Shown: positions 1-8,527, counted from the stretch's first letter. The stretch: DNA of 23,736 nucleotides from Chloroflexota bacterium (GCA_021812735.1 JAKAMV010000041.1:1-23736); one strand, 5' to 3'. A program made the numbers and translations. Notes: a model not told the origin generated them from the letters alone.

Positions 1-443
1 GCGACCTCGCGCTCGACTCGCTGCGCCTCGAGAAGGGCCACGGCATCTGGAGCACCGAGTACCGCCACCACGTGACACCGGCCGCGTGCGGCCTCGACCG
101 CTACCTCGCGTTCGACAAGGGCGACTTCATCGGTCGCGACGCGGCGCTCCTCGAGCGCACGTCCGGCCCGGCGAGACGACTGGTCCTGCTGCGCGTCGAC
201 GCCGTCGACGCCGACGCCGCAGCCAGCGACGCCATCCGCCTTGACGGGCGCCTCGTCGGCGAGGTGACCTCAGGCGGCTTCGGGCACTTCACCGGGCTCA
301 GCCTCGCGCTCGGGTACGTGGACCGCGAGGTGGCCGAGGCGCGGCCGCACATCTCGGTCGAGGTGATGGGCGAGGCGCGGCGGGCGTGGATCCTGCCCGC
401 GCCCCCCTACGACCCCACGGGCACACGGCTGCGCGACCGGTAA
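1..443 (+). CDS. GcvT-family aminomethyltransferase / dimethylglycine (sarcosine) dehydrogenase, C-terminal part (5' partial)
   Basis: The reading frame enters from the left edge (first full codon at base 3) and stops at 441-443, so only the last ~146 residues are visible. The fragment has the hallmarks of the folate-binding GcvT fold as found at the C terminus of dimethylglycine and sarcosine dehydrogenases: SLRLEKGHGIWSTEY, then AACGLDRYLAFDKGDFIGRDA, then EVTSGGFGHFTGLSLALGYV, ending in a PxxDPTGxRLR tail. These enzymes oxidatively demethylate N-methylglycines and pass the one-carbon unit to tetrahydrofolate. The FAD-oxidoreductase half, if present, lies outside the window, so a stand-alone aminomethyltransferase cannot be excluded. 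Its last 146 nt are antisense to the 3' tail of the downstream glycosyltransferase frame. Family is well supported; exact substrate is not. Confidence 0.85.
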   Translation, partial: DLALDSLRLEKGHGIWSTEYRHHVTPAACGLDRYLAFDKGDFIGRDAALLERTSGPARRLVLLRVDAVDADAAASDAIRLDGRLVGEVTSGGFGHFTGLSLALGYVDREVAEARPHISVEVMGEARRAWILPAPPYDPTGTRLRDR

Positions 444-1683
444 CGGCAGGCGGGCCGGCGGGCTCCCGTGCGGGGTGTCGTCGGCGGCGGCGCGATGGTG
501 TCACTCGAGCCTGCCGTCGACCTGCCGGCCGGCGCCGTCGCGGCCGCGGCGCGGGCGACTGCGGGGCCGGCCTTCCTGCTGCGCACCGCGGGGCCGCGGG
601 CGGCGGCGCGAGCCGGGGCGCCGCGAGCGCGGCCTCGCGGTAGAGCGCCTCGTACGCGTCGGCCATCCGCGCCGCGGAGAACCGCTCGCGGACCGACGAC
701 GCGATCGCCGCGCGGTCCAGTCGGCCGCAGTCGTCCACGCGCGCCGCGAGGTCTTCCACGTCCGTGCCGAAGAAGCCGTCCACCCCCTCGCGCAGGATCT
801 CCGGCAGCGCCCCGAGCGGGCGCGCCAGCACCGGCGTCCCGCAGGCGAGCGACTCGATCGCCGCGAGGCCGAACGGCTCGGGCCAGGCGATCGGCATCAG
901 GCTGGCCGCGCTCTCCGCGAGCAGGCGGTCGCGGTCGGCCCCGCTCAGCTCGCCCAGGAACTCCACGCCCCGGCCGGCCCGGCGGAGCGCCGGCCGGAAG
1001 ACCTCCTCGTAGTAGGCGCGCTCCCGCGGCCGGGTGCCCACCTTGGCGGCGATGCGCAGCCGCCGGCCGGCCTGGCGGGCCACCTCCATGGCCTCCACGA
1101 TCCCCTTCTCCGGGTCCACTCTGCCCACGAAGCACAGGCCGTCGCCGCGCGGCACGTCAGGGGCGGGCCCGAACGCCAGGCCGTTGTGGACGACGGCCGC
1201 CCACGGGGCGTCCGGCTGCGAGGCCGCCTGGCTGCGGCTGATCGCGACCAGGCGTCCGCGCATGCGCGGCAGCACGCGGTCGTAGCCCGGCAGGTCGAGT
1301 CGGCCGTGGAAGGTGTGGACCACGGGGACCGGCAGGGAGTCGGCCGCGGCGCCGAAGACGTCGAGGTGGAGGTGGACCACGTCGAAGTCGCGGGCGCGCT
1401 CGCGGACGTCGAGCAGGGTGGCCATGAACCAGGCGGCCGGGTCGGCGCCTGACCCGGCGGGGCGGAGGGCGCGCGGCACCGTCACCACGTGCTCGCCGCG
1501 CTCCTCCGAGTCGCCGCTGGCGAACGTGGTCACCTGGTGCCCGCGCATCAGGAGCTCGCTGCGCAGGGCGTCGATCACGCGCTCCGTGCCGCCGTAGGCG
1601 AGCGGCGGCACGCGCTCGAGCGGGGGCGCCACCTGCGCGATCCGCAGGGGGCCGGCGGCCGGAGAGGCGGCCAGGCCGGTCAC
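298..1683 (-). CDS. GT4-family glycosyltransferase with a long Arg/Pro/Ala tail
   Basis: Retaining GT-B glycosyltransferase of family GT4. An N-terminal Rossmann half starts RIAQVAPPLERVPPLAYGG and a C-terminal nucleotide-sugar-binding half contains FVGRVDPEKG (~185-194) and the E-x7-E signature PEPFGLAAIE (E269 and E277 of a GTG-started protein). I chose the GTG at 1683 because it overlaps the stop of the upstream debranching enzyme (GTGA, 1680-1683), indicating translational coupling; no in-frame ATG lies nearby. The recognisable domain ends near residue 352 (about base 627). The frame then runs ~109 more residues of Arg/Pro/Ala-rich sequence and overlaps the + strand GcvT gene by 146 nt. 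That tail may be non-functional read-out or reflect a frameshift near the 3' end. Pairing with a debranching enzyme suggests a role in glucan metabolism; donor and acceptor are unknown. Confidence 0.82.
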   Translation of the reverse strand: MTGLAASPAAGPLRIAQVAPPLERVPPLAYGGTERVIDALRSELLMRGHQVTTFASGDSEERGEHVVTVPRALRPAGSGADPAAWFMATLLDVRERARDFDVVHLHLDVFGAAADSLPVPVVHTFHGRLDLPGYDRVLPRMRGRLVAISRSQAASQPDAPWAAVVHNGLAFGPAPDVPRGDGLCFVGRVDPEKGIVEAMEVARQAGRRLRIAAKVGTRPRERAYYEEVFRPALRRAGRGVEFLGELSGADRDRLLAESAASLMPIAWPEPFGLAAIESLACGTPVLARPLGALPEILREGVDGFFGTDVEDLAARVDDCGRLDRAAIASSVRERFSAARMADAYEALYREAALAAPRLAPPPAAPRCAAGRPAPQSPAPRPRRRRPAGRRQARVTPSRRRRRHPAREPAGPPAVTGRAAVCPWGRRGARAGSTPAAPRPSPRPRCAAAPRPPRGPRTRARG

Positions 1684-3899
1684 AGCTCCACGTGCACCGA
1701 GACGTCGCCGCGCCGCGCGAGCACCTCCGCGCCGGCGGTGCCGCGCCAGGACTGGAACAGCAGGTCCACCTCCGCGTCGCCCACCCGCAGCCCCGACACC
1801 ACGATGCGCCGCGCTGGGTGGGGCATGACGGGCCGCAGGACGCGCAGCGTCCGCCTCGGCGCGTCCGCCTCGACCCCCAGCAGCGCCTGCAGCAGGAAGA
1901 ACGGCGCGGTCGCCGCGAACGCCTGCGGCGCGCACGCCACCGGGTAGGCGACGGGGTGGCCCGTCTCGGCCCGCGCGAAGCCGCAGAACACCTCCGGCAT
2001 GCGGAACTGCGGGAAGGTGCGGGCCGCGTCGAGCAGCCCGTTGGCAAGCTGGGCCGCCTCCCTGTCGAACCGGTAGCGGCGCAGGCCGGCCACGGCGATC
2101 GCGGTGTCGTGGGGCCAGACCGTGCCGAGGTGGTAGCCGAGCGGGTTGTAGCCCGGCTGGCCCGCCGCGTAGGTGCGCAGGCCCCAGCCCGAGGCCAGGC
2201 GCGGCCCGGTGAGGTCCCGCGCCACGATCGCCGCACGGTCCTCCGCCACGGCGCCCTGCCAGAGCGCATGGGCCACGTTGCTGGCGAGGGCATCCGCCCG
2301 CCGGCCCGCCCCGTCGAGCGCCATGGCGTAGCGGTCCAGGTCCGGGCACCAGAACCGCGCCTCGACGCGCTCGATGAGCGCGGCAGCCTCGCCGCGGAGC
2401 CGCGCTGCAAGGCCCTGGTCGCCGCGCCGGTCGGCCAGCCGGGACATCGCCCGGAACGCGCCGGTGGCGTATGCCTGGACCTCGATCAGCGCGATCGGCG
2501 GGTCCGCCACGGCGCCGGCGCGGTCGCGGACCGAGTCGTGCGAGTCCTTCCACCCCTGGTTGCGCAGGCCCTTGGGCGCTCGGGTCCGGTAGGTCACGAG
2601 GCCGCCGTCCGCCGTTTGGGCCTCGAGCCACCCCAGCGCCCGGAGGGCGTTCGGCCACAGCTCCTCGACCAGCGCGTCGTCGGCGGTCCACTGGTGGTAC
2701 TCGGCGAGCAGCAGCAGCCACAGCGGCGTGGCGTCCGCCGTGCCGTAGTAGCGCGCGAAGGGGACCTCCCCGGCGGCCGCCATCTCGCCGGTCCGGAGTT
2801 CGTGGAGGATCTTGCCCGGCTCCGAATCGTGGGCGTCGCTGCGCTCGGCTGCCTGGAGGCGGGCCAGCGTGCGCAGCGTGTCGCGCGCGACCGACGCCTG
2901 GACCGGCAGCAGGAACAGCGCCGAGATGAGCGCGTCGCGGCCGAACAGGGTGGCGAACCAGGGAATCCCCGCGGCGAGGAAGCTCTCCCCCGTCCCCGGG
3001 CCCGCCGTCTCGAGCAGGGTCACATCGGCGAAGCTGCGGGCGAGCACCGAGTTGAGCAGCTCGTCGTCGGATTCGAAGCGTGCCCTCGGCGCCGCGCCGC
3101 GGCCGGGGGCGGGACGACGGGGCTCCAGCCGGACGCCGCGCGTCCGTCGGGGGGACCAGGCCGCGGCCACCGACCAGCCGAGCACCAGCGTCTCGCCGGG
3201 GTCGATCTCGAGGTCCCAGGACGCGACGACCGAGGCGTCGCGGTCCGGCGGCGCGTCCCCGATCCGCGCCGGCGTCGAGTCGAGCGTCACGACGGTGTCG
3301 AGGCGGCGGCCGTCACGGCCGTGGTAGGCGAACCGGACCGCGTTGCCGTCGACCTGGACGTCCGCCTGGCGGCCGCGTGCGTCGCGGGCATAGCCGCGGA
3401 CCTCGAAGATGTCCGCGGCGTCGCAGTCCAGGAGGAGGCTCAGCTCCAGGGCCTGGCGCGCCATCGTGAAGTTGGCGACGTGGACGCGCTCGCGCAGCCC
3501 GCTCGGGTCCAGCGCCCGCTCGCGGCGGATGCCGATCGACTGCGTGGCGAGGCTGGCGCTCCCCTCCGAACGCGTCGGGTCGTTGCGGAGCTCGGGATTG
3601 GTCAGCTGCACGGAGCCGCGGTCCGACCCGCCGGGGTCCGCCTGGAGCAGCGTCGGCCGACGCCCGTCGACGAGCAGGACGAGGCCCGACAGGACGCGCG
3701 TGTCGCCCAGGTACAGCCCGAGACCCCGGGAGTCCGGGTGGATGTCGCCGAACGGGTCGGCCACCAGCGCGAGTGCGCCGTGGCGCAGGACCGCCGTGGA
3801 CCCCAGGTCGATCGCCCGCACGACGGAGCGCAGCCGCGGCCGCACGGTGCGCACGGGCGGGTTGCGGGCCGGGTCGGGCTTGGGCGTGGACGCGGTCAC
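1680..3899 (-). CDS. Amylo-alpha-1,6-glucosidase / glycogen-debranching-type glycoside hydrolase
   Basis: A 739-residue cytoplasmic protein with the two-domain layout of bacterial amylo-alpha-1,6-glucosidase-like enzymes. Residues ~30-250 form the N-terminal beta-rich domain (VLRHGALALVADPFGDI, LYLGDTRVLSG). Residues ~280-735 form the alpha/alpha toroid carrying GIPWFATLFGRDAL (311-324), FARYYGTADATPLW (381-394), NQGWKDSHDSV (447-457) and YNPLGYHLGTVWPHDTAI (584-601). The acidic residues in the last two blocks are the likely catalytic or substrate-binding ones, by analogy with the family. The start is a GTG at 3899, preceded by a good GGAGGAG ribosome site about 7 nt upstream; no signal peptide is seen. 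It is first in a two-gene unit with the GT4 gene and divergent from the LacI operon. It probably removes alpha-1,6 branches from stored glucan, although the family also contains enzymes acting on other glycosides. Confidence 0.88.
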   Translation of the reverse strand: MTASTPKPDPARNPPVRTVRPRLRSVVRAIDLGSTAVLRHGALALVADPFGDIHPDSRGLGLYLGDTRVLSGLVLLVDGRRPTLLQADPGGSDRGSVQLTNPELRNDPTRSEGSASLATQSIGIRRERALDPSGLRERVHVANFTMARQALELSLLLDCDAADIFEVRGYARDARGRQADVQVDGNAVRFAYHGRDGRRLDTVVTLDSTPARIGDAPPDRDASVVASWDLEIDPGETLVLGWSVAAAWSPRRTRGVRLEPRRPAPGRGAAPRARFESDDELLNSVLARSFADVTLLETAGPGTGESFLAAGIPWFATLFGRDALISALFLLPVQASVARDTLRTLARLQAAERSDAHDSEPGKILHELRTGEMAAAGEVPFARYYGTADATPLWLLLLAEYHQWTADDALVEELWPNALRALGWLEAQTADGGLVTYRTRAPKGLRNQGWKDSHDSVRDRAGAVADPPIALIEVQAYATGAFRAMSRLADRRGDQGLAARLRGEAAALIERVEARFWCPDLDRYAMALDGAGRRADALASNVAHALWQGAVAEDRAAIVARDLTGPRLASGWGLRTYAAGQPGYNPLGYHLGTVWPHDTAIAVAGLRRYRFDREAAQLANGLLDAARTFPQFRMPEVFCGFARAETGHPVAYPVACAPQAFAATAPFFLLQALLGVEADAPRRTLRVLRPVMPHPARRIVVSGLRVGDAEVDLLFQSWRGTAGAEVLARRGDVSVHVEL

Positions 3900-3995
3900 G
3901 GCAGCTCCTCCGGTGCGGAACGCAGGCTCGACTCGACGGTGCCGACGGCCGGGGCGGTGCTCTCCCGCGTTCTGGACAACCCTCGCAGAAATCTC

Positions 3996-4024
3996 TTGAC
4001 CAGACCAACCCCGGCGTGAATAAT
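3996..4024 (+). promoter_or_regulatory. Sigma70-like promoter of the lacI/alpha-glucoside operon
   Basis: TTGACC at 3996-4001 and AATAAT at 4019-4024 are separated by exactly 17 nt, matching five of six bases of each consensus. This is an AT-rich island in otherwise very GC-rich DNA. The predicted start of transcription falls at about 4030-4033, inside the palindrome described next. The promoter would drive the LacI-type regulator at 4111 and, given only 63 nt to the next gene and no visible terminator, probably the transport genes too. Confidence 0.6.
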
Positions 4025-4029
4025 ACCGC

Positions 4030-4056
4030 CTAACGCGCGTTAGTGACGCGAGTTAG
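4030..4056. promoter_or_regulatory. Probable LacI-family operator (double palindrome)
   Basis: CTAACGCGCGTTAG (4030-4043) is a perfect 14-bp palindrome with a central CG step, the usual shape of LacI/GalR operators. A second half-site, CGCGAGTTAG (4047-4056), pairs with the left arm at nine of ten positions, so two overlapping symmetric sites may exist. It sits directly after the -10 box at 4019-4024, where a bound repressor would block transcription start. The most likely ligand-responsive protein is the regulator encoded at 4111-5136, giving autoregulation. The assignment rests on position and symmetry; binding is not shown. Confidence 0.6.
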
Positions 4057-4110
4057 GCCAGGAGTCGGCAGGGAGTCCGACCATGGGAGCTGGCCACTGA
4101 GGGAGGCGGC

Positions 4111-5136
4111 ATGAAGCAGCCGCGGCGACCCACGAGCTCGGACGTCGCCGCCCGGGCAGGCGTCTCGCGGACGACCGTGTCCTTCGTCCTCAACGACCGC
4201 GCCAACTCGGGCATCGCCGAGGAGACCCGCGAGCGCGTGCTGCGCGCGGCGGAGGAGCTGGGCTATCACGCCCACGGGCCGGCGCGGGCGCTGGCGGGCG
4301 GCCTGTCCATGACCATCGGCCTGGTGCTGCTCCAGACGCCGGACCAGGTGGCGGCGGACGCGCTGCTGGCGGACACCCTGCTCGGGATCGCCGACGAGGC
4401 TCGGTCGGACGGCTACCGCGTGCTGGTGGAGGCCGTCTCGCCCGACGGTCAGCGGTACAGCGACATCGTCCGCTCGCGGCGCGTCGACGGCCTGATCGTG
4501 TCCGGGCCCCGCGCCGACGACGCTGAGCTCCGCGGCATCGTCCGGGACGGGTTCCCCGTCATCCTCCAGGGCTCGCTGCCGGGCCTCGCCGTCCCCAGCG
4601 TCGACGTGGACAACCGGACCGGCGCCGCGACCGCCGTCGGGCACCTGGTGAGCCTGGGCCACCGGCGGATCGGGATCGTGACCAACGCCCCTCTCGACTA
4701 CACGGCCGCCGAGGACCGTCTGGCGGGCTACCGCGATGCGCTCCGCGCCGGCGGCATCGCCCCCGACCAGCGGCTGGAGGCCGAGGGCGCGTTCGACGCC
4801 GCCAGCGGCTACACGGCCGTGCGCGGCCTGCTCCGCCGGTCACCGGACATCACGGCGGTCTTCGTCGCCAGCGACATCGTGGCCTTCGGCGCTCTGCGGG
4901 CCCTCCGCGAGGCCGGCCGCCGCGTCCCCTCCGACGTGTCGGTGGTCGGCTTCGACGACGTCCCGCTGGCCCGCCACTTCGATCCGCCCCTCACCACCAT
5001 CCGGCTCCCCGCGCGCGGCCTCGGCGCCGCCGCCGGCCGCACGCTGCTCGACCGACTGGCCGGCCGACCCGTGACCAACCGCACGCTCCTGGCGACGGAG
5101 CTGGTGGTCCGGGAGTCGACCGCGGTCGCCAAGTGA
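4111..5136 (+). CDS. LacI/GalR-family transcriptional regulator
   Basis: A 341-residue regulator of normal family length. Residues ~8-60 form the LacI helix-turn-helix plus hinge (SSDVAARAGVSRTTVSFVLN, then RVLRAAEELGYHAHGPARAL). The rest is a periplasmic-binding-protein-like effector domain with typical blocks RRVDGLIVSGPRADD, VDVDNRTGAATAVGHLVSLGHRRIG and VVGFDDVPLARHFDPPLTTI. The ATG at 4111 follows a GGGAGG ribosome site. It is the first gene of a unit continuing into a sugar-binding protein, two permeases and a GH65 phosphorylase fusion, so it most likely represses alpha-glucoside uptake genes and is released by the sugar or a breakdown product. The palindrome at 4030-4056 is the candidate operator. 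Family assignment is firm; effector identity is inferred from the neighbours. Confidence 0.92.
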   Translation: MKQPRRPTSSDVAARAGVSRTTVSFVLNDRANSGIAEETRERVLRAAEELGYHAHGPARALAGGLSMTIGLVLLQTPDQVAADALLADTLLGIADEARSDGYRVLVEAVSPDGQRYSDIVRSRRVDGLIVSGPRADDAELRGIVRDGFPVILQGSLPGLAVPSVDVDNRTGAATAVGHLVSLGHRRIGIVTNAPLDYTAAEDRLAGYRDALRAGGIAPDQRLEAEGAFDAASGYTAVRGLLRRSPDITAVFVASDIVAFGALRALREAGRRVPSDVSVVGFDDVPLARHFDPPLTTIRLPARGLGAAAGRTLLDRLAGRPVTNRTLLATELVVRESTAVAK

Positions 5137-5199
5137 CGGGAGGGCAGCAAGCGAAGCCGATCCGTCAGCCACAAGAGTTGCCTGGAGGAGAGACCGCAC

Positions 5200-6579
5200 A
5201 TGCTTGATCCGCACCCGCGTCGCCTTCGCGCGATGGCCGCAGCGGCCGTCGTCGCGCTCCTTGCCACCGCCTGCTCAAGTTCCACCCCAACCGCCGCGCC
5301 CGCGACGTCCGCAGCGGCCGAGTCGATGGCGCCCGCCACCTCGGCGCCGGCGGGCTCCACGGCTGCCTCGACCGCCCCGTCGGGCGGCACCGGCAGCCTC
5401 GCCGGCCAGACCGTCACGGTCATCGGCACGTGGGGCGGGTCCGAGCAGGACGCGTTCATGCAGATGGTCAAGCCCTGGGAGAGCCAGACCGGGGCCACCG
5501 TCAAGTACACCGGCACCCGCGACCTGAACACCGTGCTCACCACGGGCGTCGCCTCGGGCGTGCTGCCGGACCTCGCCGGGCTGCCCGGCCCCGGCCAGAT
5601 GGCCGAGTGGGCTGGCAGCCTGGTCGACCTCTCGACCGTCCTGGACGTGAACACCTACAAGTCCGAGACGGCGACGCCCCTGGTTGACCTGGGCACCGTC
5701 AACGGGAAGATGGTCGGCGTGTTCATCAAGACCGCCGTCAAGGGCCTCATCTGGTACGACCCCAAGGTCGTCGGCGACCTGAGCTCCAGCGCACCCACGA
5801 CGTGGGACGCGCTCCAGTCGCTGATCACCCAGGACCAGTCCAAGGCCAAGGCGGCATGGTGCCTCGGCGTCGAGTCCGGCGCGGCCTCCGGCTGGCCGGG
5901 CACCGACTGGATCGAGGACATCGTCCTCCGTCAGGCCGGCCCCGACGTCTACAACCAGTGGTGGCAGGGCAAGGTCAAGTGGACCGACCCGGCCATCAAG
6001 CAGGCGTGGCAGACGTTCGGCCAGGTGGTCGCGCAGTCCTACGGCGGCGGCACCGCCGTCAACGCCACCAACTTCGCCAACGCCGGCGACCCGCTGTTCG
6101 CGAACCCGCCGGGCTGCCTGTTCCTGCACCAGGCCTCGTTCATCACCGGCCTGGGCGCGTTCCCGAAGGAGACGTCGGGCACGGACTACAACTTCTTCCC
6201 GTTCCCCGACATGAACGCCCAGTACACCGGCGCCATCGAGGGCGCGGGCGACCTGTTCGGCATGTTCCACAACACGCCGGCCTCCGCCTCGCTGATGGCC
6301 TACCTCGTGACCGCCCCGGCCCAGGACATCTGGGTCAAGCTCGGCGGTGCGCTGTCCGCCAACAAGAACGCCACCGACTACCCCGACGCGATCAGCCAGC
6401 GCTCCGCGCAACTGCTGACGAACGCGAAGATCTTCGTGTTCGACGCGTCCGACCTGATGCCGACCGACATGAACAACGAGTTCTGGGCCGACATCGTCAA
6501 GTACGTCCAGCACCCGGACCAGCTCGACGCGCTGCTGGCCGACCTGGACAAGGTCCAGGCCTCCGCCTACTCCCAGTAG
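5200..6579 (+). CDS. Sugar ABC transporter substrate-binding lipoprotein (alpha-glucoside type, family 1)
   Basis: A 459-residue extracytoplasmic solute-binding protein. The N terminus has an Arg-rich n-region, a hydrophobic core and a lipobox-like LLATAC with the lipidation cysteine at residue 25, followed by an Ala/Ser/Thr/Pro linker to about residue 65. The mature part shows the family-1 carbohydrate-binding layout: TVIGTWGGSEQDAF, then VLPDLAGLPGPGQMAEW, then GKMVGVFIKTAVKGLIWYDP, then a conserved GWPGTDWIED block. Length and these blocks resemble AglE-type alpha-glucoside binders. The ATG at 5200 has a strong GGAGGAG site 8 nt upstream. The permeases that follow and the GH65 phosphorylase make an alpha-linked glucose disaccharide (maltose, trehalose, kojibiose, nigerose or sucrose-like) the likely ligand; which one cannot be told. 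Confidence 0.88.
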   Translation: MLDPHPRRLRAMAAAAVVALLATACSSSTPTAAPATSAAAESMAPATSAPAGSTAASTAPSGGTGSLAGQTVTVIGTWGGSEQDAFMQMVKPWESQTGATVKYTGTRDLNTVLTTGVASGVLPDLAGLPGPGQMAEWAGSLVDLSTVLDVNTYKSETATPLVDLGTVNGKMVGVFIKTAVKGLIWYDPKVVGDLSSSAPTTWDALQSLITQDQSKAKAAWCLGVESGAASGWPGTDWIEDIVLRQAGPDVYNQWWQGKVKWTDPAIKQAWQTFGQVVAQSYGGGTAVNATNFANAGDPLFANPPGCLFLHQASFITGLGAFPKETSGTDYNFFPFPDMNAQYTGAIEGAGDLFGMFHNTPASASLMAYLVTAPAQDIWVKLGGALSANKNATDYPDAISQRSAQLLTNAKIFVFDASDLMPTDMNNEFWADIVKYVQHPDQLDALLADLDKVQASAYSQ

Positions 6580-6650
6580 CGGCAGCCCGGCACGGGCGGG
6601 CGCGGATCCTCCTCCGGCGCCCGCCCGGCCGGCAACCCCGGAGTCGTGAC

Positions 6651-7628
6651 ATGGACCCACGCCTGTTCACCGCGCTCATCGTGGTCGTCGGGGTGCCGGC
6701 GGCTTTGGTCGGGTACATCTGGCTGACCGAGCAGGTCCTGCGGGTGTTCGGCGAACCGGTCAGGCCCCGCATCCGGCCCTGGCTGTGGCTCGCCCCGGCC
6801 CTCGCCTTCCTGACCGTGTTCCTCGTCTACCCGAGCGTCGGGACGCTGGTCAGAAGCTTCCAGAACAAGGCCGGCACCGCGTTCATCGGCGTGGCCAACT
6901 ACACGTGGTTCTTCGGCGACGACGCCTCGCTGGTCGCCGTCCGCAACAGCATCATCTGGCTGGTCACCCTGACGGCGATCACGGTGGGGGTGGGCCTCCT
7001 CATCGCGCTCCTGGTGGACCGCGTCCGATACGAGCCGATCGCGAAGTCCGTGATCTTCGTGCCGCTGGCCATCAGCATGGTGGCCGCGAGCGTGATCTGG
7101 TACTTCATGTACGACTACCAGGTCCCGCCGGGCCCCCAGATCGGCACCCTCAACGCCGTGCTCGGCGCCGTCGGCCAGCCGCCCGTCGCCTGGCTCCAGC
7201 AGTCCGAGTACGCGTTCAACACGTTCCTGCTCGTGGTCGTCATGGCCTGGATGTGGACCGGCTTCGCCATGGTCATCATCTCGGCCGCCCTCAAGGGCAT
7301 CAACCCCGAGCTGCTCGAGGCCGCCCGCGTGGACGGAGCCACCGAGCCGCAGGTGTTCCGCAGGATCACGCTGCCGCTGCTCGCGCCCACCCTGACCGTG
7401 GTCGCGACGACCATGATCATCACGGCGCTCAAGGCCTTCGACATCCCCTACGTCATGACCAGCGGCCACTTCGACACGCAGGTGGTGGCGCTCTCGATGA
7501 TCCAGCAGCTCTACGTCTCGGGCAATGCCGGGCGGGCGAGCGCGATCGCGGTGATCCTGCTGCTGGCCATCATCCCCGTCATGGCCATCAACATCCGCCG
7601 GTTCCGCGCCCAGGAGGCCCTGCGATGA
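6651..7628 (+). CDS. Sugar ABC transporter permease, MalF/AglF-like
   Basis: A 325-residue inner-membrane permease. An extra N-terminal hydrophobic segment (residues ~5-25) precedes the conserved core, whose first helix begins PWLWLAPALAFLTVFLVYPS. Further helices follow, and the EAA loop that docks on the ATPase reads EAARVDGATEPQVFRRITLP (~224-243). The ATG at 6651 was chosen because it begins the conserved hydrophobic N terminus and is preceded by a GGAG motif; upstream sequence in this frame is shadow of the binding-protein gene. Its stop overlaps the next start (ATGA, 7625-7628), so the two permeases are translationally coupled and presumably form the heterodimeric channel. It belongs to the carbohydrate-uptake-1 (MalFG) type, and the long N terminus is reminiscent of AglF. 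Confidence 0.9.
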   Translation: MDPRLFTALIVVVGVPAALVGYIWLTEQVLRVFGEPVRPRIRPWLWLAPALAFLTVFLVYPSVGTLVRSFQNKAGTAFIGVANYTWFFGDDASLVAVRNSIIWLVTLTAITVGVGLLIALLVDRVRYEPIAKSVIFVPLAISMVAASVIWYFMYDYQVPPGPQIGTLNAVLGAVGQPPVAWLQQSEYAFNTFLLVVVMAWMWTGFAMVIISAALKGINPELLEAARVDGATEPQVFRRITLPLLAPTLTVVATTMIITALKAFDIPYVMTSGHFDTQVVALSMIQQLYVSGNAGRASAIAVILLLAIIPVMAINIRRFRAQEALR

Positions 7629-8527
7629 CCGCCACCCCTGCCGCCGCGACGGCGGCAGCCGTCGCGCGCCGGCGCGGGCCACGGCTGCGGGCCAGCCGGC
7701 TGCCCCTCCACCTGGTCATCGTCCTCCTGATGGTGGTCTGGCTCATCCCGACCATCGGCCTGCTCGTCAACTCGTTCCGGCCGCCTGCGTCGCTCACCCA
7801 GTCGGGCTGGTGGACGGCGATCTTCTCGCCCGCCCAGTTCACGCTCGACAACTACGCCCACGTGCTGGCCCAGAGCAACATCGGCGAGGGCTTCGTCAAC
7901 AGCCTGTTCATCTCGATCCCGGCCACGATCATCCCGATCATGGTGGCGGCGTTCGCCGCCTACGCGTTCGCGTGGATGAAGTTCCCGGGCCGGGACGTGC
8001 TGTTCATCGCGGTGGTGGGCCTGCTGGTGGTGCCGCTGCAGTCCACGTTCATCCCGCTGCTCCAGCTGTTCGGCCCGCGCGGCCTGGGGATCACCGGGTC
8101 GTTCCTGGTGGTCTGGCTGGCCCACACCGGGTACGGCCTGCCGTTCGCGATCTTCCTGCTCCGCAACTTCATGGGCGAGCTGCCGCGCGAGGTGTTCGAG
8201 TCGGCGGCGGTCGACGGCGCCTCGCCGGTGACCGCGTTCCTCCGGCTGGCGCTGCCGATGACGGTGCCGGCGATCGCGGCCCTCGCGATCTTCCAGTTCC
8301 TGTTCGTGTGGAACGACCTGCTGGTGGCCCTCGTGTACATCGGTGCCCAGAACCCCGACAACGTCCCGCTGACCATCGTGGTGTCCAACCTCGTGAGCTC
8401 GCTGGGCGGCGGCTGGCAGTACCTCGCGGCGGCGGCGTTCATCTCGATGGTGGTGCCGGTGACGGTGTTCTTCGCCCTCCAGCGCTACTTCGTCCGCGGC
8501 ATCGTGGGCGGCTCGGTGAAGGGGTAG
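7625..8527 (+). CDS. Sugar ABC transporter permease, MalG/AglG-like
   Basis: A 300-residue inner-membrane permease of the MalG type. A basic N terminus leads into the first helix (LVIVLLMVVWLIPTIGLLVNS), followed by the periplasmic loop typical of this family (FTLDNYAHVL) and helices including AAFAAYAFAWMKFPG. The EAA coupling loop is ESAAVDGASPVTAFLRLALP (~197-216), and the C terminus ends QRYFVRGIVGGSVKG, a standard MalG-like ending. The ATG at 7625 overlaps the previous stop. Together with the upstream permease it makes the channel for the alpha-glucoside-type binding protein. No nucleotide-binding subunit follows it: the next gene is a phosphorylase fusion, so energy must come from an ATPase encoded elsewhere. 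Confidence 0.91.
   Translation: MTATPAAATAAAVARRRGPRLRASRLPLHLVIVLLMVVWLIPTIGLLVNSFRPPASLTQSGWWTAIFSPAQFTLDNYAHVLAQSNIGEGFVNSLFISIPATIIPIMVAAFAAYAFAWMKFPGRDVLFIAVVGLLVVPLQSTFIPLLQLFGPRGLGITGSFLVVWLAHTGYGLPFAIFLLRNFMGELPREVFESAAVDGASPVTAFLRLALPMTVPAIAALAIFQFLFVWNDLLVALVYIGAQNPDNVPLTIVVSNLVSSLGGGWQYLAAAAFISMVVPVTVFFALQRYFVRGIVGGSVKG

Noticed and set aside
1692..4019. Long + strand open frame opposite the debranching enzyme
   Set aside because: Mirror of the debranching-enzyme codons, Arg/Val/Ala-rich, no domain and no sensible start.
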